Source of the DNA: Liquidambar formosana
Lineage: Eukaryota > Streptophyta > Magnoliopsida > Saxifragales > Altingiaceae
Direction: 5' to 3'
Length of the DNA stretch: 64,000 bases
Assembly (NCBI GenBank): GCA_039720395.1
Contig: CM077823.1
Location: 4,888,909-4,952,908 of the forward strand
Shown here: piece by piece, positions 1-13,164 of the stretch
Layout of the letters: every line of letters starts with the position of its first letter
Numbering within the stretch: the first letter of the stretch is position 1
Made by a program: the position numbers and the translations under genes
The notes under the pieces: model-generated
Database searches by the model: none
What the model saw: only the letters and a program-made list of their open reading frames with translations
Told to the model about the DNA's origin: nothing

Positions 1-3000
1 TACTAAAACTTGTCGAGATAATTTTACATTTTTTTTTATTTTCATGTTACTTAAATTTCTTACCATCAATTGAATTCTAGGTTGAGATTGATGATATTAT
101 AGAGATATTGCCTAGCCATTCGACTGGAGATATAGGTATTCCTTGTTCCTAGTTTTTATGACAATGTTGAAATTAAGTTAAATCTTTTATTTTAAATTAA
201 TTTCCCTCATCTCACTTCTCAATATCTAATTTTACATTACTTTAGATGTTGCACAAGGCCCAATAGAGACACCATTCCAGGATGATGGTAGTATCGTGCC
301 ACCACCTCCTCCTCAACCTCACATCGTAATATACTAATACCATATTGTGATAATTTTACATTATTTCCATATGTTACTTAAATTTCTTATCATCAAATGA
401 ATTCAAGGTTGAGATTGATGATATTATAGAGATACTGCCCAGCCATTTGACTAGAGATATAGGTATTCCTTGTTCCCAGTTTTGAAGATAATGTTCAGAT
501 TAAGTTAAATCTTTTATTTTAAATTAATTTCCCTCACCTCACTTCTCAATATATGATTTTACAAAACTTTAGACACCGCACATGGCTCGATGGAGATGCC
601 ACTCCATGATGATGGCAGTATCGTGCCACCACCTGCTCCTCAGCCTTGCATCGTAATATACTAAAACTTGTCGAGATAATTTTACATTTTTTTTTCATGT
701 TACTTAAATTTCTTACCATCAATTGAATTCTAGGTTGAGATTGATGATATTATAGAGATATTTCCCAGCCATTCGACTGGAGATATAGGTATTCCTTGTT
801 CCTAGTTTTTATGACAATGTTGAAATTAAGTTAAATCTTTTATTTTATATTAATTTCCCTCATCTCACTTCTCAATATCTAATTTTACATTACTTTAGAT
901 GTTGCACAAGGCCCGATAGAGACACCATTCCAGGATGATGGTAGTATCGTGCCATCACCTCCTCCTCAACCTCACATCGTAATATACTAATACCCTGTTG
1001 TGATAAATTTACATTATTTCCATATGTTACTTAAATTTCTTATCATCAAATAAATTCAAGGTTGAGATTGATGATATTATAGAGATACTACCTAGCCATT
1101 TGACTGGAGATATAGGTATTCCTTGTTCCCAGTTTTGAAGATAATGTTCAGATTAAGTTAAATCTTTTATTTTAAATTAATTTCCCTCACCTCACTTCTC
1201 AATATATGATTTTACAAAACTTTAGACACCGCACATGGCTCGATGGAGATGCCACTCCATGATGATGGCAGTATCGTGCCACCACCTGCTCCTCAGCCTT
1301 GCATCGTAATATACTAAAACTTGTCGAGATAATTTTACATTTTTTTTTATTTTCATGTTACTTAAATTTCTTACCATCAATTGAATTCTAGGTTGAGATT
1401 GATGATATTATAGAGATATTGCCTAGCCATTCGACTGGAGATATCGGTATTCCTTGTTCCTAGTTTTTATGACAATGTTGAAATTAAGTTAAATCTTTTA
1501 TTTTAAATTAATTTCCCTCATCTTACTTCTCAATATCTAATTTTACATTACTTTAGATGTTGCACAAGGCCCGATAGAGACACCATTCTAGGATGATGGT
1601 AGTATCGTGCCACCACCTCCTCCTCAACCTCATATCGTAATATACTAATACCCTGTTGTGATAATTTTACATTATTTCCATATGTTACTTAAATTTCTTA
1701 TCATCAAATGAATTCAAGGTTGAGATTGATGATATTATAGAGATACTGCCCAGCCATTTGACTAGAGATATAGGTATTCTTTGTTCCCAGTTTTGAAGAT
1801 AATGTTCAGATTAAGTTAAATCTTTTATTTTAAATTAATTTCCCTCACCTCCGTTCTCAATATATGATTTTACAAAACTTTAGACACAGCGCATGGCTCG
1901 ATGGAGATGCCACTCCATGATGATGGCAGTATCGTGCCACCACCTGCTCCTCAGCCTTGCATCGTAATATACTAAAACTTGTCGAGATAATTTTACATTT
2001 TTTTTTTCATGTTACTTAAATTTCTTACCATCAATTGAATTCTAGGTTGAGATTGATGATATTATAGAGATATTGCCCAGCCATTCGACTGGAGATATAG
2101 GTATTCCTTGTTCTTAGTTTTTATGACAATGTTGAAATTAAGTTAAATCTTTTATTTTAAATTAATTTCCCTCATCTCACTTCTCAATATCTAATTTTAC
2201 ATTACTTTAGATGTTGCACAAGGCCCGATAGAGACACCATTCTAGGATGATGGTAGTATCGTGCCACCACCTCCTCCTCAACCTCACATCGTAATATACT
2301 AATACCCTGTTGTGATAATTTTACATTATTTCCATATGTTACTTAAATTTCTTATCATCAAATGAATTCAAGGTTGAGATTGATGATATTATATAGATAC
2401 TGCCCAGCCATTTGACTAGAGATATAGGTATTCCTTGTTCCCAGTTTTGAAGATAATGTTCAGATTAAGTTAAATCTTTTATTTTAAATTAATTTCCCTC
2501 ACCTCACTTCTCAATATTTGATTTTACATAACTTTAGACACCACACATGGCTCAATGGAGATGCCACTCCACGATGATGGCAGTATCGTGCCTCCACTTG
2601 CTCCTCAGCCTCGCATGGTAATATACTAAAACTTATCGAGATAATTTTACAATTTTTTTTTTCATGTTACTTAAATTTCTTACCATCAAATGAATTCCAA
2701 GATGAGACAGATGAGATTATAGATATACTACCCAGGCATCCAACTCGATATCTAAGTATTCCTTGCTCCCATTTTTAAGTCAATGTTCAAATTAAATTAA
2801 ATATTTTATTTTAGATTACTTTCCCTCAAATCACTTCTTAAATCCTGATTTTGCATAACTTTAGCACTGCACATGGCCTAATAGAGATGCCATTCCACGA
2901 TGATGGTAATATCATGCCATCACCTACTCCTCAACCTCACATCGTAATACACTAATACCCTGTTGTGATAATTTTACATTTTTTTTCCCTATATGTTACT

Positions 3001-3250
3001 TAAATTTCTTACCAGTGAATGAATTCTAGGTTGAGTTTGATGTCATTATAGATATACTATCCGACTGGAGATATAGGTATTCTTTGCTCCTAGCTTTGAT
3101 GACAATGTTCAAATTAAGTTAAATATTTTATTTTAGATTACTTTTCCTCACATCACTTGTAAAAATCTAATTTGTATAACTTTAAATTCCGCACCCGGCC
3201 TGATGGAGATGCCATTCCACAATGATGGTAGTATAGTGGCACAACCTGCT
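1..3250 (+). repeat. Dimeric tandem array, ~655-bp units (two ~327-bp halves)
   Basis: Two related half-units, A and B, alternate. A starts near 1, 657, 1311, 1967 and 2622; B starts near 335, 980, 1640, 2293 and 2950. The first four dimers are almost identical to each other. The fifth is clearly decayed, with lost splice sites and small indels. The A and B halves differ from each other in both coding-like and intron-like parts, so an old 327-bp duplication was followed by recent amplification of the 655-bp dimer. The array runs off the left edge of the window, so the copy number is unknown. Confidence 0.95.
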
Positions 3251-3327
3251 CCCTTGCTTTTGTTGACACCTCATTTTGTATTGCTTGACATTTTCAGGCA
3301 CCCTATAAATCTGGTGATGAAGGGTAG
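81..3327 (+). pseudogene. 3' part of a gene made of repeated mini-exon pairs (partly decayed)
   Basis: Each half-unit holds a 55-nt and an 80-nt exon-like block bounded by AG and GT. Blocks: 81-135/246-325, 408-462/573-652, 734-788/899-978, 1061-1115/1226-1305, 1392-1446/1557-1636, 1719-1773/1884-1963, 2046-2100/2211-2290 and 2373-2427/2538-2617. Joined, 135 nt gives 45 codons with phase kept, reading VEIDDIIEILPSHSTGDI then DVAQGPIETPFQDDGSIV and a proline-rich tail. B copies read similarly, with DTAHGSMEMPLHDDGS. The first four pairs are open. In-frame TAG occurs in the blocks at 1557, 2211 and 2373, and the fifth dimer has lost acceptor or phase. A possible last exon is 3298-3327, ending in TAG. 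I do not recognise the family. The exon reading is an inference; it could be a satellite of a former gene. Confidence 0.5.
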
Positions 3328-3670
3328 AGTCAAATTGGATTACAATGGATGAATTTTGAAGGACCAATCCAATAACAGTTTAGACCAATGCAAAACTAGA
3401 GCTAATGTGCACTTAACAATGCATGTACGCACATATCTAATGAACTTACGTGCACACACAATGAACGTATTTTTTTCCCTTACTTTCTTTCTTTTAAGCG
3501 GTATACGCCTAGAATTTAAAATTCTTTAGGTTATTTCTAATGGCTTGTATTGTTAAAGGTGGAATGTTTAAATAAAATTCAATAATCCATAGAAGCAAGA
3601 TATTGTAGAACTTCTTGTTAAAATCCTAGGGGTGTTAAAAGCAAGATATTGTAGAAGTTGTTATTAATCC

Positions 3671-3747
3671 TACGGGTGTTTGTGGTTTAGGTTTAATCTG
3701 AGAATCAAACAATCAAACCACACTGCCGATTGGCTTTGTTGCTTTGT

Positions 3748-3780
<33 letters not shown>

Positions 3781-4502
3781 CGATTTCAATTTTAAAAAAC
3801 CTGATTAAGTTGGTTTGCATGTTAAAAAAACCAAACCAAACCAAACCAAGCTGAAAAACTGTAAAAACCGAATTATATATAATATCTTAAATATTAAATA
3901 TTAAACTTCAATATATAAATTTCTCATTACAACAGGGGTAAAATAGCAATGAATTCAAGATATTAACAAGACCTCTTTTTGTTTTTTTTTTTTTAACATG
4001 CAATAAATTTCTCATTAGCAAGACCTAACTGGCTAAGTGGGTGAACCCTATTAGTCTAATACTCAATTAGTCTCAAATTGTATTACACTCTATTAGTCTA
4101 TTATAATAATATTAAACTTCAACGTGTTAAACTATTAATGTTGTGTGGGATATTAGCATGTATTAGATTTGAGATTCTATTAAAGATTGACATATGTTAC
4201 TATATTTGCATTTTGATAAAATATATATTTTTTTTTATTTGACAATGTTTAATGTTGTTATTAAAATTGATTTTATTTTTTGGATTGTCATTTTTTCCAT
4301 TTTGTTATGTGTATCCAATTATTCAAGATTTGTTACTACTTGATAGGAGAAAATTGAAACCAAACCAATATTTTCTGGTTTGGTTTGGTTCTTTTGTATC
4401 ATTTGGTTTTGGTTTGGCCGGTAATAATCAAACTAATTAAACTACTAGACTATCGTTTGTTTGAAATTTAGTCTCAAACCGAACCACTAACACATACCCC
4501 TG
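3671..4502. mobile_element. hAT-like non-autonomous element
   Basis: The ends are imperfect inverted repeats: TACGGGTGTTTGTGGTTTAG on the left, and on the reverse complement of the right end CAGGGGTATGTG followed by GGTTCGGTTTGAGA. It is flanked by attaatcc (3663-3670) and cttaatcc (4503-4510), an 8-bp duplication with one mismatch. The homologous copy of this flank near 11.44 kb lacks the insert, which supports the limits. The inside is rich in 'aaccaaacc' runs and has no transposase. Confidence 0.65.
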
Positions 4503-7049
4503 CTTAATCCAGTTGTTATCTAGTCAAGGTAGAATGTACCAGGTCGTATTGACATACTATATGCTTGTACACATGGAAATAATAGCTAGGCATTTGTACA
4601 GCTCTCATGAACGGGATTCTGCATTTTTTTCAGAACTATACAAGGGAGTTTAGCTTCCCTTTCAGAGTTTTAGACATTTTTTTCTTGGTTGTTCTTCCTG
4701 GGAGAAAACAATATGTGGAGAATGGTAATAAAGGAGGGTACCATGGTATTAGTTGAGGCTTGTATTATTACAAGGCTATGTTAATGTGCTATATTAGTTG
4801 AAATACTTAATTAGAAATGAATGAGATGCAAACGGGCTTACTTCTTGGAAAGCAGCCTCCCAAAATAAAAATAGAAGCTGCTTTCCATCATTTTGGAGTA
4901 CTATAATTTGCGATAAACAATTTAGCAAGTTTAGTGGACTGCTAACACAAGTATAGCATTAGTTTCGTAAAAGATTTCTGCATTGTTGTGTTATCTAAAC
5001 CTATAAGAGCCTTGATTTTCAAATTTTAACATGGAAATGTTGTCATTACATGTTATTATTGCTGGTCTTACTCTACCAGAAAATTAAAACTCATTATATT
5101 TTCTTAACTACGAACCCATGTAGGGAATCCTCATCATTGTCTTACTTGTACTAATATATGAACTATGAAGAGCCACTAGCAGAACTGATTTTTCAACTTG
5201 ACAACTCCCAATCCATTTAAATTCCAATCTTCTAGTTTAAATAGCTCATAATCCATTACTTATAGGATTATTTAAAGGCTGATGATGATAATGATCAAGC
5301 CAAAATGTGGATATTCCTGTAGTCTTTTAGGTGATTAATATTGAAATAAAGGATTTTTATTGTTGTTTTTGCTGTTACATTGGAGGGACTCAAACCTATA
5401 CTTCCCACATCCCACCCCTCCTGGATATTATCTGAGCTGAAGCTTATTAGTTGAAATGAAGGAATTTGACCCTGGAGGTTTAGCTGCTCAAATTAGTGGT
5501 TTTCATGGCTTTCAATTTTATAGACCTTTTCCAATCTCAGAAATTACTCTTAAAGTTCCGCAGATAACTTGTGTGAAAGTGTGTGATTAGATTATAATTC
5601 TTTTGAGGTGGCATGGAAGCAAGGTAATCTGTGTACACTGGTACATGCTTTGGCTTGTCACTGCGATGGGAAGACAATCGTCACTAGAGCTCTTTGTATT
5701 CATTATAGATAGAATCTTGTATTATTGTATATGATAAATATTCATGTAAATAAAGCCCTTATAAGAATAAACTATATTTAGAGTGAAACCAATTAATAAC
5801 ATGAATAGTGGATAGCATATAGAAAAATCTTGATAAAGATTTGCAATAGTGGCCGGAGAAAGCAAATAAAAGCAAGAATTTTCTCTTTTTCTCTGTAATC
5901 TTTTGTCATTCTTTTTCGTTTCTCTCTTTTATTGACGGTAGCAGTAGTTTTGCTGTTGTTCGCTTATTCAATGATTCATGGTCAATTCTTTTCTTTTTTT
6001 AGGCCTGCTGCTTGGCGCAGGGGAATGGGCCATGGGTTGGTTAAGGATGAGCAGTTTTCTTCACGTAAATATCATCAATCATTTTGAAATGTGTATAAAG
6101 AAATTCAAGTGTATCAAATGCATAAGAGAATTCAAATATATATCAAGTGCGTGAGAGTTTTACAACAGTTATAGGACAAAAGTGGGAACAATTTTAAAAT
6201 TGGAACTTGTTCAAATGAAAAGACATTGGAACTAGTTTTTCCACTCAAAAACTCCCTATCTGTTTAAATTCCAATCTTTTAGTTCAAATTGTTCAAAATA
6301 CGTTATTTATAGCATTCTTTGAAGCCTGATGATGATAAAGGTCATGCTAGAATGTATATATTCCATCTCTTTAGGTGATTGTTGAAAGGAATGAATTTGA
6401 CCCTGCAAGTTCAGTTGCTCAAACTAATGGGTCTCATTACTTTTTGCGCCCTTTTCTGATGAGAGAAGATCGATCCTCTCAGATTACCCCATAAGTGTAC
6501 TAACGGCTCTAAAAAGCTTAATCCCCACCACATAAATGTACTTGTTCTTTCCAACAGTTAGATTACCCAATCACCTAAGCAAAGGATCCTAACTCTTTTC
6601 TAAGAAGGAAACTTATAGTGAGTTGTTTTCAACAGTCCTCCATGCTGTTTCTGAAATTCATTCCTATCTAAGAAATTATGCTTAATAATTCTTATTGCTT
6701 ATACCAAGTTTTCTGAAATTCAAACAGTTTTCAGAAAATTTTCAACCACTACCATCACACCCCACTAATACCAAGGGTCAATTTCTTATTGCTTTGAGAA
6801 TTATTCTGCTGCTTCAACAGGGTTATGTGGAGTAATTTTGAAATTGTAGAGAATAAGTGAGATTTCATAAGTTCTCAACCGAAAGAGTAGATGAGCGGTT
6901 GGTTTAGCTCCTTTATTTGGCGCATTAATTTGGAGCATGTGCTTCAGTCTAAATTAAAAATTAGAGTTTCAAGTTTCCAGCTAGTTTAACTGATTGGGTC
7001 CAATGAAAGAAATTAGGTTCACTGAAAGAATTTTAGCGATTGAACTAGT

Positions 7050-7200
7050 TGTGGAGAGAACCAACCATAGTTGGCCTAATGATAAACGAGTGAGCTATAA
7101 ACTCAGACGTCTCGGATTTGAAACTAGCTAATCTCTCTTGGCCAAGCCATCAACCAGGTTATTAGCCTAGGTGTTAAACGACCTTATGGGGCGGTGGCCA
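7050..7200 (+). mobile_element. Possible tRNA-derived SINE
   Basis: It contains an A-box-like stretch (TTGGCCTAATGATAA, about 7070) and, about 50 nt on, a B-box-like GGATTTGAAAC. This is the layout of a tRNA-derived RNA polymerase III promoter. I could not fix a tail or target duplication. Confidence 0.35.
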
Positions 7201-7310
7201 TAAGGTCATTTCTCTTGTTTAGGACAATTTCACCATTTTAGCAATAACCTAACCACATTTTTTATTTTTATTTTTTTGTGTTTGATTTACATTGATGGAC
7301 TTATTGCTAT

Positions 7311-9671
7311 TGTGAGGACCTGTTTTCTTAATAGGGATTATTACGGCTTAATGTATAATTAACTTAGTTAATCCCTTGATTTGTTGGATAGCCTCATATA
7401 TAGGTAATCCATGTATATGATAATATGATATTATATGTGTTTTGATGCTTGTTTTAATGGATTGAGTATCCTAAGTGAGTGCTGGGCCTTATTTGTAACT
7501 TTAGGTTTAAGCTGCTGAAATTTAGCCAAGTGTTGGGAAAAATGAATTTTCGTAAATCTCCGTTTTTAAAGATAATTTTTTGCGGTAATGGAAGTTTATA
7601 ATATTAAAAGACTTCTGTGGTTTTATAGGATTTTATTAGCATGTTTAGATTGGGTTCCTCACATGTTTGTTTTTTGAAAATTTATCGAGAGACGAATTTT
7701 ATACTAAAACTTGGAAATGAGATTTTGTTATACTTGGAATTTGATTTTTCTGATATTTTATTTGAATTCAAATGGGGGGTTATTTGCTTATTTTCATTAA
7801 ATAACTTAAAATAAATGGATATTTACTTAAATGTTTTGAATGAAAATAAGGTAGTGCTGTGTATTCTATCTAAATCAAACGATTGATTTGTGATTTCAGT
7901 CGACTGGATTACACAGAAGTTGGAAGTTGGGATTCCGGATTTTTTTAGTTTACCGCATTGTAATTTCAGTCGACTAAATCGCCAATTCAGTCGACTGAAT
8001 AGCTAAATGATTCTACTGAATTGGGCAGACAGCTTGTATTTCAGCTTTTAGCTGAAATGACGCATGTGCCCCCACCTTTATGTTTTAAAACTCCTTTAGC
8101 TCAACCTTTAGGCCTCACTTTCAGGTCTCCGAACTTAAGGGAGAGGGAAAGAGAGAGAAGGAAAGAGCGAGAGTGACAGGGGAGGTCGACGATGACTCAC
8201 CGGGGCACTGAAACTCTGATCCGATGCCAGCAAGGGCGGATCTTGCATTATTTGGCTCGATCTACATGTCTATGGTGGTAGCTTTGCCTTTTCATGACTC
8301 ATTATTGAGGTATGAGACATTTTCTCATTTTAAACCCTTGATGCATGGGGGTTTGGGTATAAATCATGTAAATATACATGTATTTGGTAATTTTCACATA
8401 AATATCATCCATAGGGTATATATTTGATAGGTTTTACAAATTATGGGAAACCTAAGATTTGGTTTTAGATGATTTTGTTATAAAAATGTTATTTTTGAAA
8501 TCATTCATTTGGAAATGGTTTGGAAATGATTTATGGGGGTTATTTATTATGATTTATATGAACCCACTTGTTATATGGTTTTCTTGGAAAATTTATATAT
8601 ATATAATTTTTCGGTTTATATGAAAATTATGGAATTGATAATGAAAATACAAGTGGTGATGGTGAGAGCTACTGGAGACAGGATTACTACGGTCCCAAAG
8701 GAACAGAATGTCATGCTGTGTCTTCCTATCTTTTAGTCTTGGGTTACGTGCCTAAATAGAGGTTACTACGATCCTAGGTAAGGATGTCTTGCCGTGTTTC
8801 CTCTTATTTCTGCATGCAAGGGCCTCATATGACCTGGAGAGGATTTATTAGTTTGAAAGACTGATGTTATTAAGGATTGCCAGATATGGCAGATGATGAT
8901 TATTGGCTTATAAGGCTGTAATATGATATCAGAAAATAATGGTTAATTCATTAGTAAAATGATGATTTTGATAACAAATAACTTGAGTTATTTCTTATAT
9001 TTTTTAAAAAGAAAAAGGGGTATTGGTATCAAATGATTTAACTTCCGCAGTTTATTTCATTATACTTGTATCAATTTTATTTACTAAAAATTTATATTGC
9101 AAACTAATAAATGGTTTTGCAGGGTTCTTTGAAAAATAGATAAACTATAGTTTTTAAAACCTTGGGTTATTTTGAGAAATGTTTTCCTACTGAGCGTACA
9201 ACTCATACCCCTACAGTTTTCTCGCAGGTTATATTTTTAAAGTTAAGTTTGGCTTGGGGTTTGGGAACAAGTCAGTATACATTCATTCCATGTAGAGAAT
9301 GTGTAATAAATTTAGAAAATCATTGTATTTTTATTTCAGTTGAAAGCCTAGGCATGTATTAATTTTAATTCATGACCTATAATAATTAAATTAGTAGTGA
9401 TGTGGATTAAATGGGACCCATGTGACTACGATATAACCTGTAAATATATTTATTTTAAAACTATTGTATGGATGAATTGGAAATACTATTATTCTGTTTT
9501 TCACTGGTTTTGATTTGTTAATAATTTGGTATGTTTTATTTACAGATAAGACTATGCTAAATTTTACAAAAAAGTTTTTAAAATAAATATTTTTATTAAA
9601 CATTCATTAAAATTGATTTAAAATTAATTTTCTTCCTATTTAACTAGCAACTCTCTTTTCAGGTGGTTACA
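7311..9671 (+). mobile_element. Solo LTR, 2.36 kb, Ty3/gypsy-like
   Basis: The block starts TGTGAGGACC, ends GGTTACA, and is flanked by a perfect 5-bp duplication GCTAT (7306-7310 and 9672-9676). There is no internal region, primer site or coding sequence, as expected after LTR-LTR recombination. Near 9185-9235 the phrase 'cctactgagcgtacaactca' followed by a C/T-rich stretch ending 'cgcag' resembles the 3' part of plant Tekay/Del-type LTRs. That family assignment is from memory and is inference. Small open frames inside are not genes. Confidence 0.75.
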
Positions 9672-9676
9672 GCTAT

Positions 9677-9961
9677 TATCAACTATGGTACTACCAATTA
9701 GAAAATTGTTAGAGCATAAAATTACAATTCTTTGTTCTTTTTGCCTTCTCTTGGTTTCTTGGACAACCAAACACATGGTAGAGGAAAGTTGAGCACTCCG
9801 TTTGCGAAAAATGCTAAAAGTAATCGACTCCGTGGACTCATGGAGTACATATATACCTTAAAAGCTCGGTGAAAGTTGAGCGTAATACAGTTTGCTTCAC
9901 TCTCTTTTTACGGTTTTGGTTTTGGTTTTGAAGACTGTATCGGACAGTATTGAGTGAAACG
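9677..9961 (+). promoter_or_regulatory. Promoter region of F-box pseudogene copy 1
   Basis: A TATA-like element (catatatacc, about 9847-9856) lies about 110 bp before the start codon. The solo LTR ends just 290 bp upstream of the ATG. Whether this promoter is still used cannot be seen. Confidence 0.35.
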
Positions 9962-11098
9962 ATGACGAGCGCCGGGAAAAGAAGTCTACACTCGCCGGCG
10001 GCAGAGACAGTCGCAGGAAATGGAGATCTGTTGAGCGAGATACTCTTACGTCTGCCTGTAAGGTCTCTTATGAGATTCGAATCCGTATCGAAGAAATGGC
10101 TGTCTCTCATCTCCGACCCCCATTTCGCTCAGGACCACACCCGCCGCCATAACCCTAATTCAGACTCCTCAGGGCTTTTGCTGAACCACAATTATGCTGG
10201 AATTCAGTTCATTCCTTTCAACCAAAATGGTGGTGATGAGTCTAGGGTTAGGCTTTCGAATCCTGATTGCCCAGGTATTATGCTTTTAAAGTCTTGCAAT
10301 GGATTACTACTGCTCTGTTCTTCTGTTTCTTTCCTTATTGGAAGGCAAACTTGGGTGGCATCCAATTCTTTGTTTGTAATCCTACGACCAAAAAGTTCTC
10401 CCCTCTTCCTTTCCCTTGTCGTGAATTTGAGAGTTCTTTGATTAACGTTGTTCTGGTTTTTGATCCTTTGAAATCACCCCATTACAAAGTCATTTTCATT
10501 CACGAGGTGAATGAAGAAAGTTCTACAAATCGAATTGACATCTATTCCTCGGAGACTCGCTCTGGCCGTTATGTCCTTTGGAAGCCCGGTCTATTGTGAC
10601 GGTGCAATTCATTGGTATAGTTGAGGGCGTACTTCCTTGTATTTCGATACCGATATTGAGCGCTTGAAAACAATGCCAATACCTCCATCTGACGGGGGTT
10701 ATGTTCAGTATTTCGGCGAGTTTAGGGGCCATTTGCATAAGATTATGACGTACGACCCATTGGACGTGGAATTTGACATCTGGGAGTTGAAGACAGATTG
10801 TTCTAGATGGTTTATAAGATACCATGTCAATCTTGATGCTGTAATAGCTGCATTCCAGGGTATAGCTTGGAATCTTCGATTTCTAAAATTTTCTGTACTG
10901 TGTGTTGCCCGAGCGGAAAAAGAAGAGGAGTCAACACTCGTGCTATTTGTAGCTGGTAAAGCCATATCCTTTAGTCTTAACAATGACATATCGAAGAAGC
11001 TTTGTGATTTGGTGCCTTGTGACAAAAATGAGCAGTATGCATTGGATTATCAATGCTGGGATACTTTTCAGTACATTGAGACCCTCTTTCATGTTTGA
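9962..11098 (+). pseudogene. F-box/FBA protein pseudogene, copy 1
   Basis: This is a close relative of the intact gene at 47093, with the same start context (gtgaaacgATGACG). The N-terminal F-box is intact (GDLLSEILLRLPVRSLMRFE and following). It is followed by FBA-type motifs SCNGLLL, VCNPTTKKF, FDPLKSPHYK, IDIYSSETRS, GAIHWYS, LYFDTD and FDIWELKTD. The frame is broken three ways. A one-base shift occurs between about 10320 and 10370. About 50 bp are deleted after SETRS with a return to the first frame. An in-frame TGA at 10622-10624 replaces a glutamate codon seen in other copies. F-box proteins recruit substrates to SCF ubiquitin ligases; this copy cannot make a full protein. Confidence 0.9.
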
Positions 11099-13160
11099 CC
11101 ATCTACCTTTTCCTGGACTTAACCCGCTCACCTCTCTATGTTTTGGTAGTAAGAACTTGAATGAATATTTAACTTAGCCTAAATATTGTATGTACTTATC
11201 TAAACTTGTTGGTATGAAAAAGCTTTGTGATCATGTAGTTTTTGCTGCTGCAGAATGAAGTTTGGTATGTTCTTTTGTAATTAAGGGATTTTTTATTATT
11301 GTGCTATAAGATGCCTTTCTGTAGGGGTATGTATACTCAGAATTTAAAGGTCTTTTTGTTATTTCTAATGGCTTGTATTGTTGAATGAGGAATGTTCGAC
11401 CAAAATTCAGTAATCCATAAAAGCAGGATATTGTAGAACTTGTTCTTGATCCACTTGTTATCTAGTTAAGGTAGATTAATTATACTCGGTTGTAGTGAGA
11501 TCCATATGCTTGTACATACAGAAAGAATTGCTAGGCATTTGTATTGCTCTCAAGGAGGGGAATCTGCATTTTTTCGGAACTATAGAAGGTAGTTAAAGCT
11601 TCCCTATTACAGTTTTAGAACTTTTTCTAGATTATACTCGATCAATGGTATTGTTGGTCGTATTGAGATACTATTTGCTTGTACATATCGAAAGAATTGG
11701 TAGGCATTTGTACTGCTCTTATGCAGGGCAATCTGCATTTTTTTGGGATCTATAGAAGGGAGTCAAAGCTTCCCTTTTGGAAATTTTTATTTATTTATTT
11801 ATTTTTTTTTTGTTTGGGCTTTTCATCATAGGAGAAAACAAGATCTGGATAATGGTAATAAAGGAGGGTACAATGGTATCAGTTGAGGCTCGTATTAGTA
11901 CATATATGGCTATGTCAATCCACTATACTAATGGAAATATGGAGTACTTAATAAGAGATGAATGAGATGCAAACAAGCCTGTTGCTTGGGAAGCAACGTT
12001 TCAAATTAAAAATAGAAGCTGCTTTCCATCATTTTGGAGGATTACAATTAGCGAGTTGAGTGGGCTGCCAACACTAACATAGCATTAATTTTGTAGAAGG
12101 ATTTCTGAGTTGTTGTTTTATCTAAACCAATAAGAGCCTGAATGTCCAATTTTAACATGGAAATGTTGTCATTACATGTTATCATAGCTGGTCTTACTCC
12201 AGCAGAAAATTAAAAATCATTTTACCGTCTTAACTACCCATGTAGGGAATTCTCATCGTTGTCTTAATTGCACTTATGTATGAAGAGCCATTTGGAGATC
12301 TAGCTTTTGAACTCGGCAACTCTCAGTCCATTTAAATTCCAATTTTTTAAGTTTTAACTTTAAATAGCTCAGAATTCGTTTGAATGCTATGATTCTTTAA
12401 GGGCTGATGGTAATGTCATAGTGTGGATATTCTATTATTGAAATAAAGGATTTTTGTTGTTGTTGTTGTACATTGTTGGGACTCAAACCTATACATCCCA
12501 CCCCACCTGGATACCATCTGAGTTGAAATGAGGAATTTGACCCTGGAGGTTTAGTGGCTGAAATTAGTGGTTCTCATGGATTTTTATAGACCCTTTTCCG
12601 ATTGGGCGATTTATAGTGAGTGGTTTTCAAAAGCCTTCCATTCTATTTCTGAAATTTATTCCAATCTCAGAAATTACACTTAAATTTCAGCAAATAACTT
12701 TGTGAAAGTGTGTGATTAGATTATTATACTTTTAAGGTGGCATGGAAGAAAGGTAATCTGAATGCTGGCACATTATGTGGCTTACTACTTTGACGATATG
12801 ACGATCGGTGCTAGAGCTCTTTGTATTTGTTATAAATCAAATCATATATAATTATACATGTAAATAAAGCCTTTATATATTAAGAATAAACTGCATTTAA
12901 TTGGAAACCAAGAACATGTATAGTTGACAGAATATAGAAAAATCTTTGCTTGCTGGAAGGAAAATTTGCAGCCAACGAATAAGAAAAGTCAATTAAGGAA
13001 TCGTGGGTTGCATCTGGTTGCATATTAGTGTTGAATTCATGGATAGATGAAAGAAAGAAACTGAGCATAAATTTCTTGGCTAGCGCCTGAAAGGAGTTAT
13101 AGTTTGAAAATCTGAATGCACTGTAGGAAATTAATATATACTAATTACATTGCAAATTTC
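11099..13160. other. 3' flank of F-box copy 1, with internal duplication
   Basis: No gene is seen. 11446-11600 and 11630-11780 are two copies of a ~185-bp segment ('tgcttgtacata...aaagaattg...ggcatttgta...atctgcattttt'). Parts recur at 3480-5880 and 45130-45250. It is non-coding and AT-rich. Confidence 0.6.
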
Positions 13161-13164
13161 TTAT

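Larger units (their letters stand above)
3480..7300. other. Orphan duplicated 3' flank of an F-box gene, no gene seen
   Basis: Apart from the hAT insert, 3500-5880 aligns by eye with 11320-12950, the 3' flank of the F-box pseudogene at 9962. A second partial copy lies at 6180-6700, matching 5190-5600 and 12290-12700. No F-box coding sequence remains upstream of it, so a former gene copy was deleted or replaced. Short open frames here have no recognisable product. Confidence 0.7.

Noticed and set aside
1..3250. CRISPR-like or regulatory repeat array
   Set aside because: Units are ~327/655 bp and contiguous, with no short repeat and unique spacer pattern, and the context is plant nuclear DNA.
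8224..8736. Two 67-codon open frames
   Set aside because: Both lie inside the solo LTR and show no known domain.
9950..9961. Upstream in-frame TTG start for F-box copy 1
   Set aside because: The ATG at 9962 has the same context as the start of the intact copy at 47093.
10523..11131. Minus-strand frames over F-box copy 1
   Set aside because: They are antisense shadows; the plus strand has clear F-box/FBA motifs.
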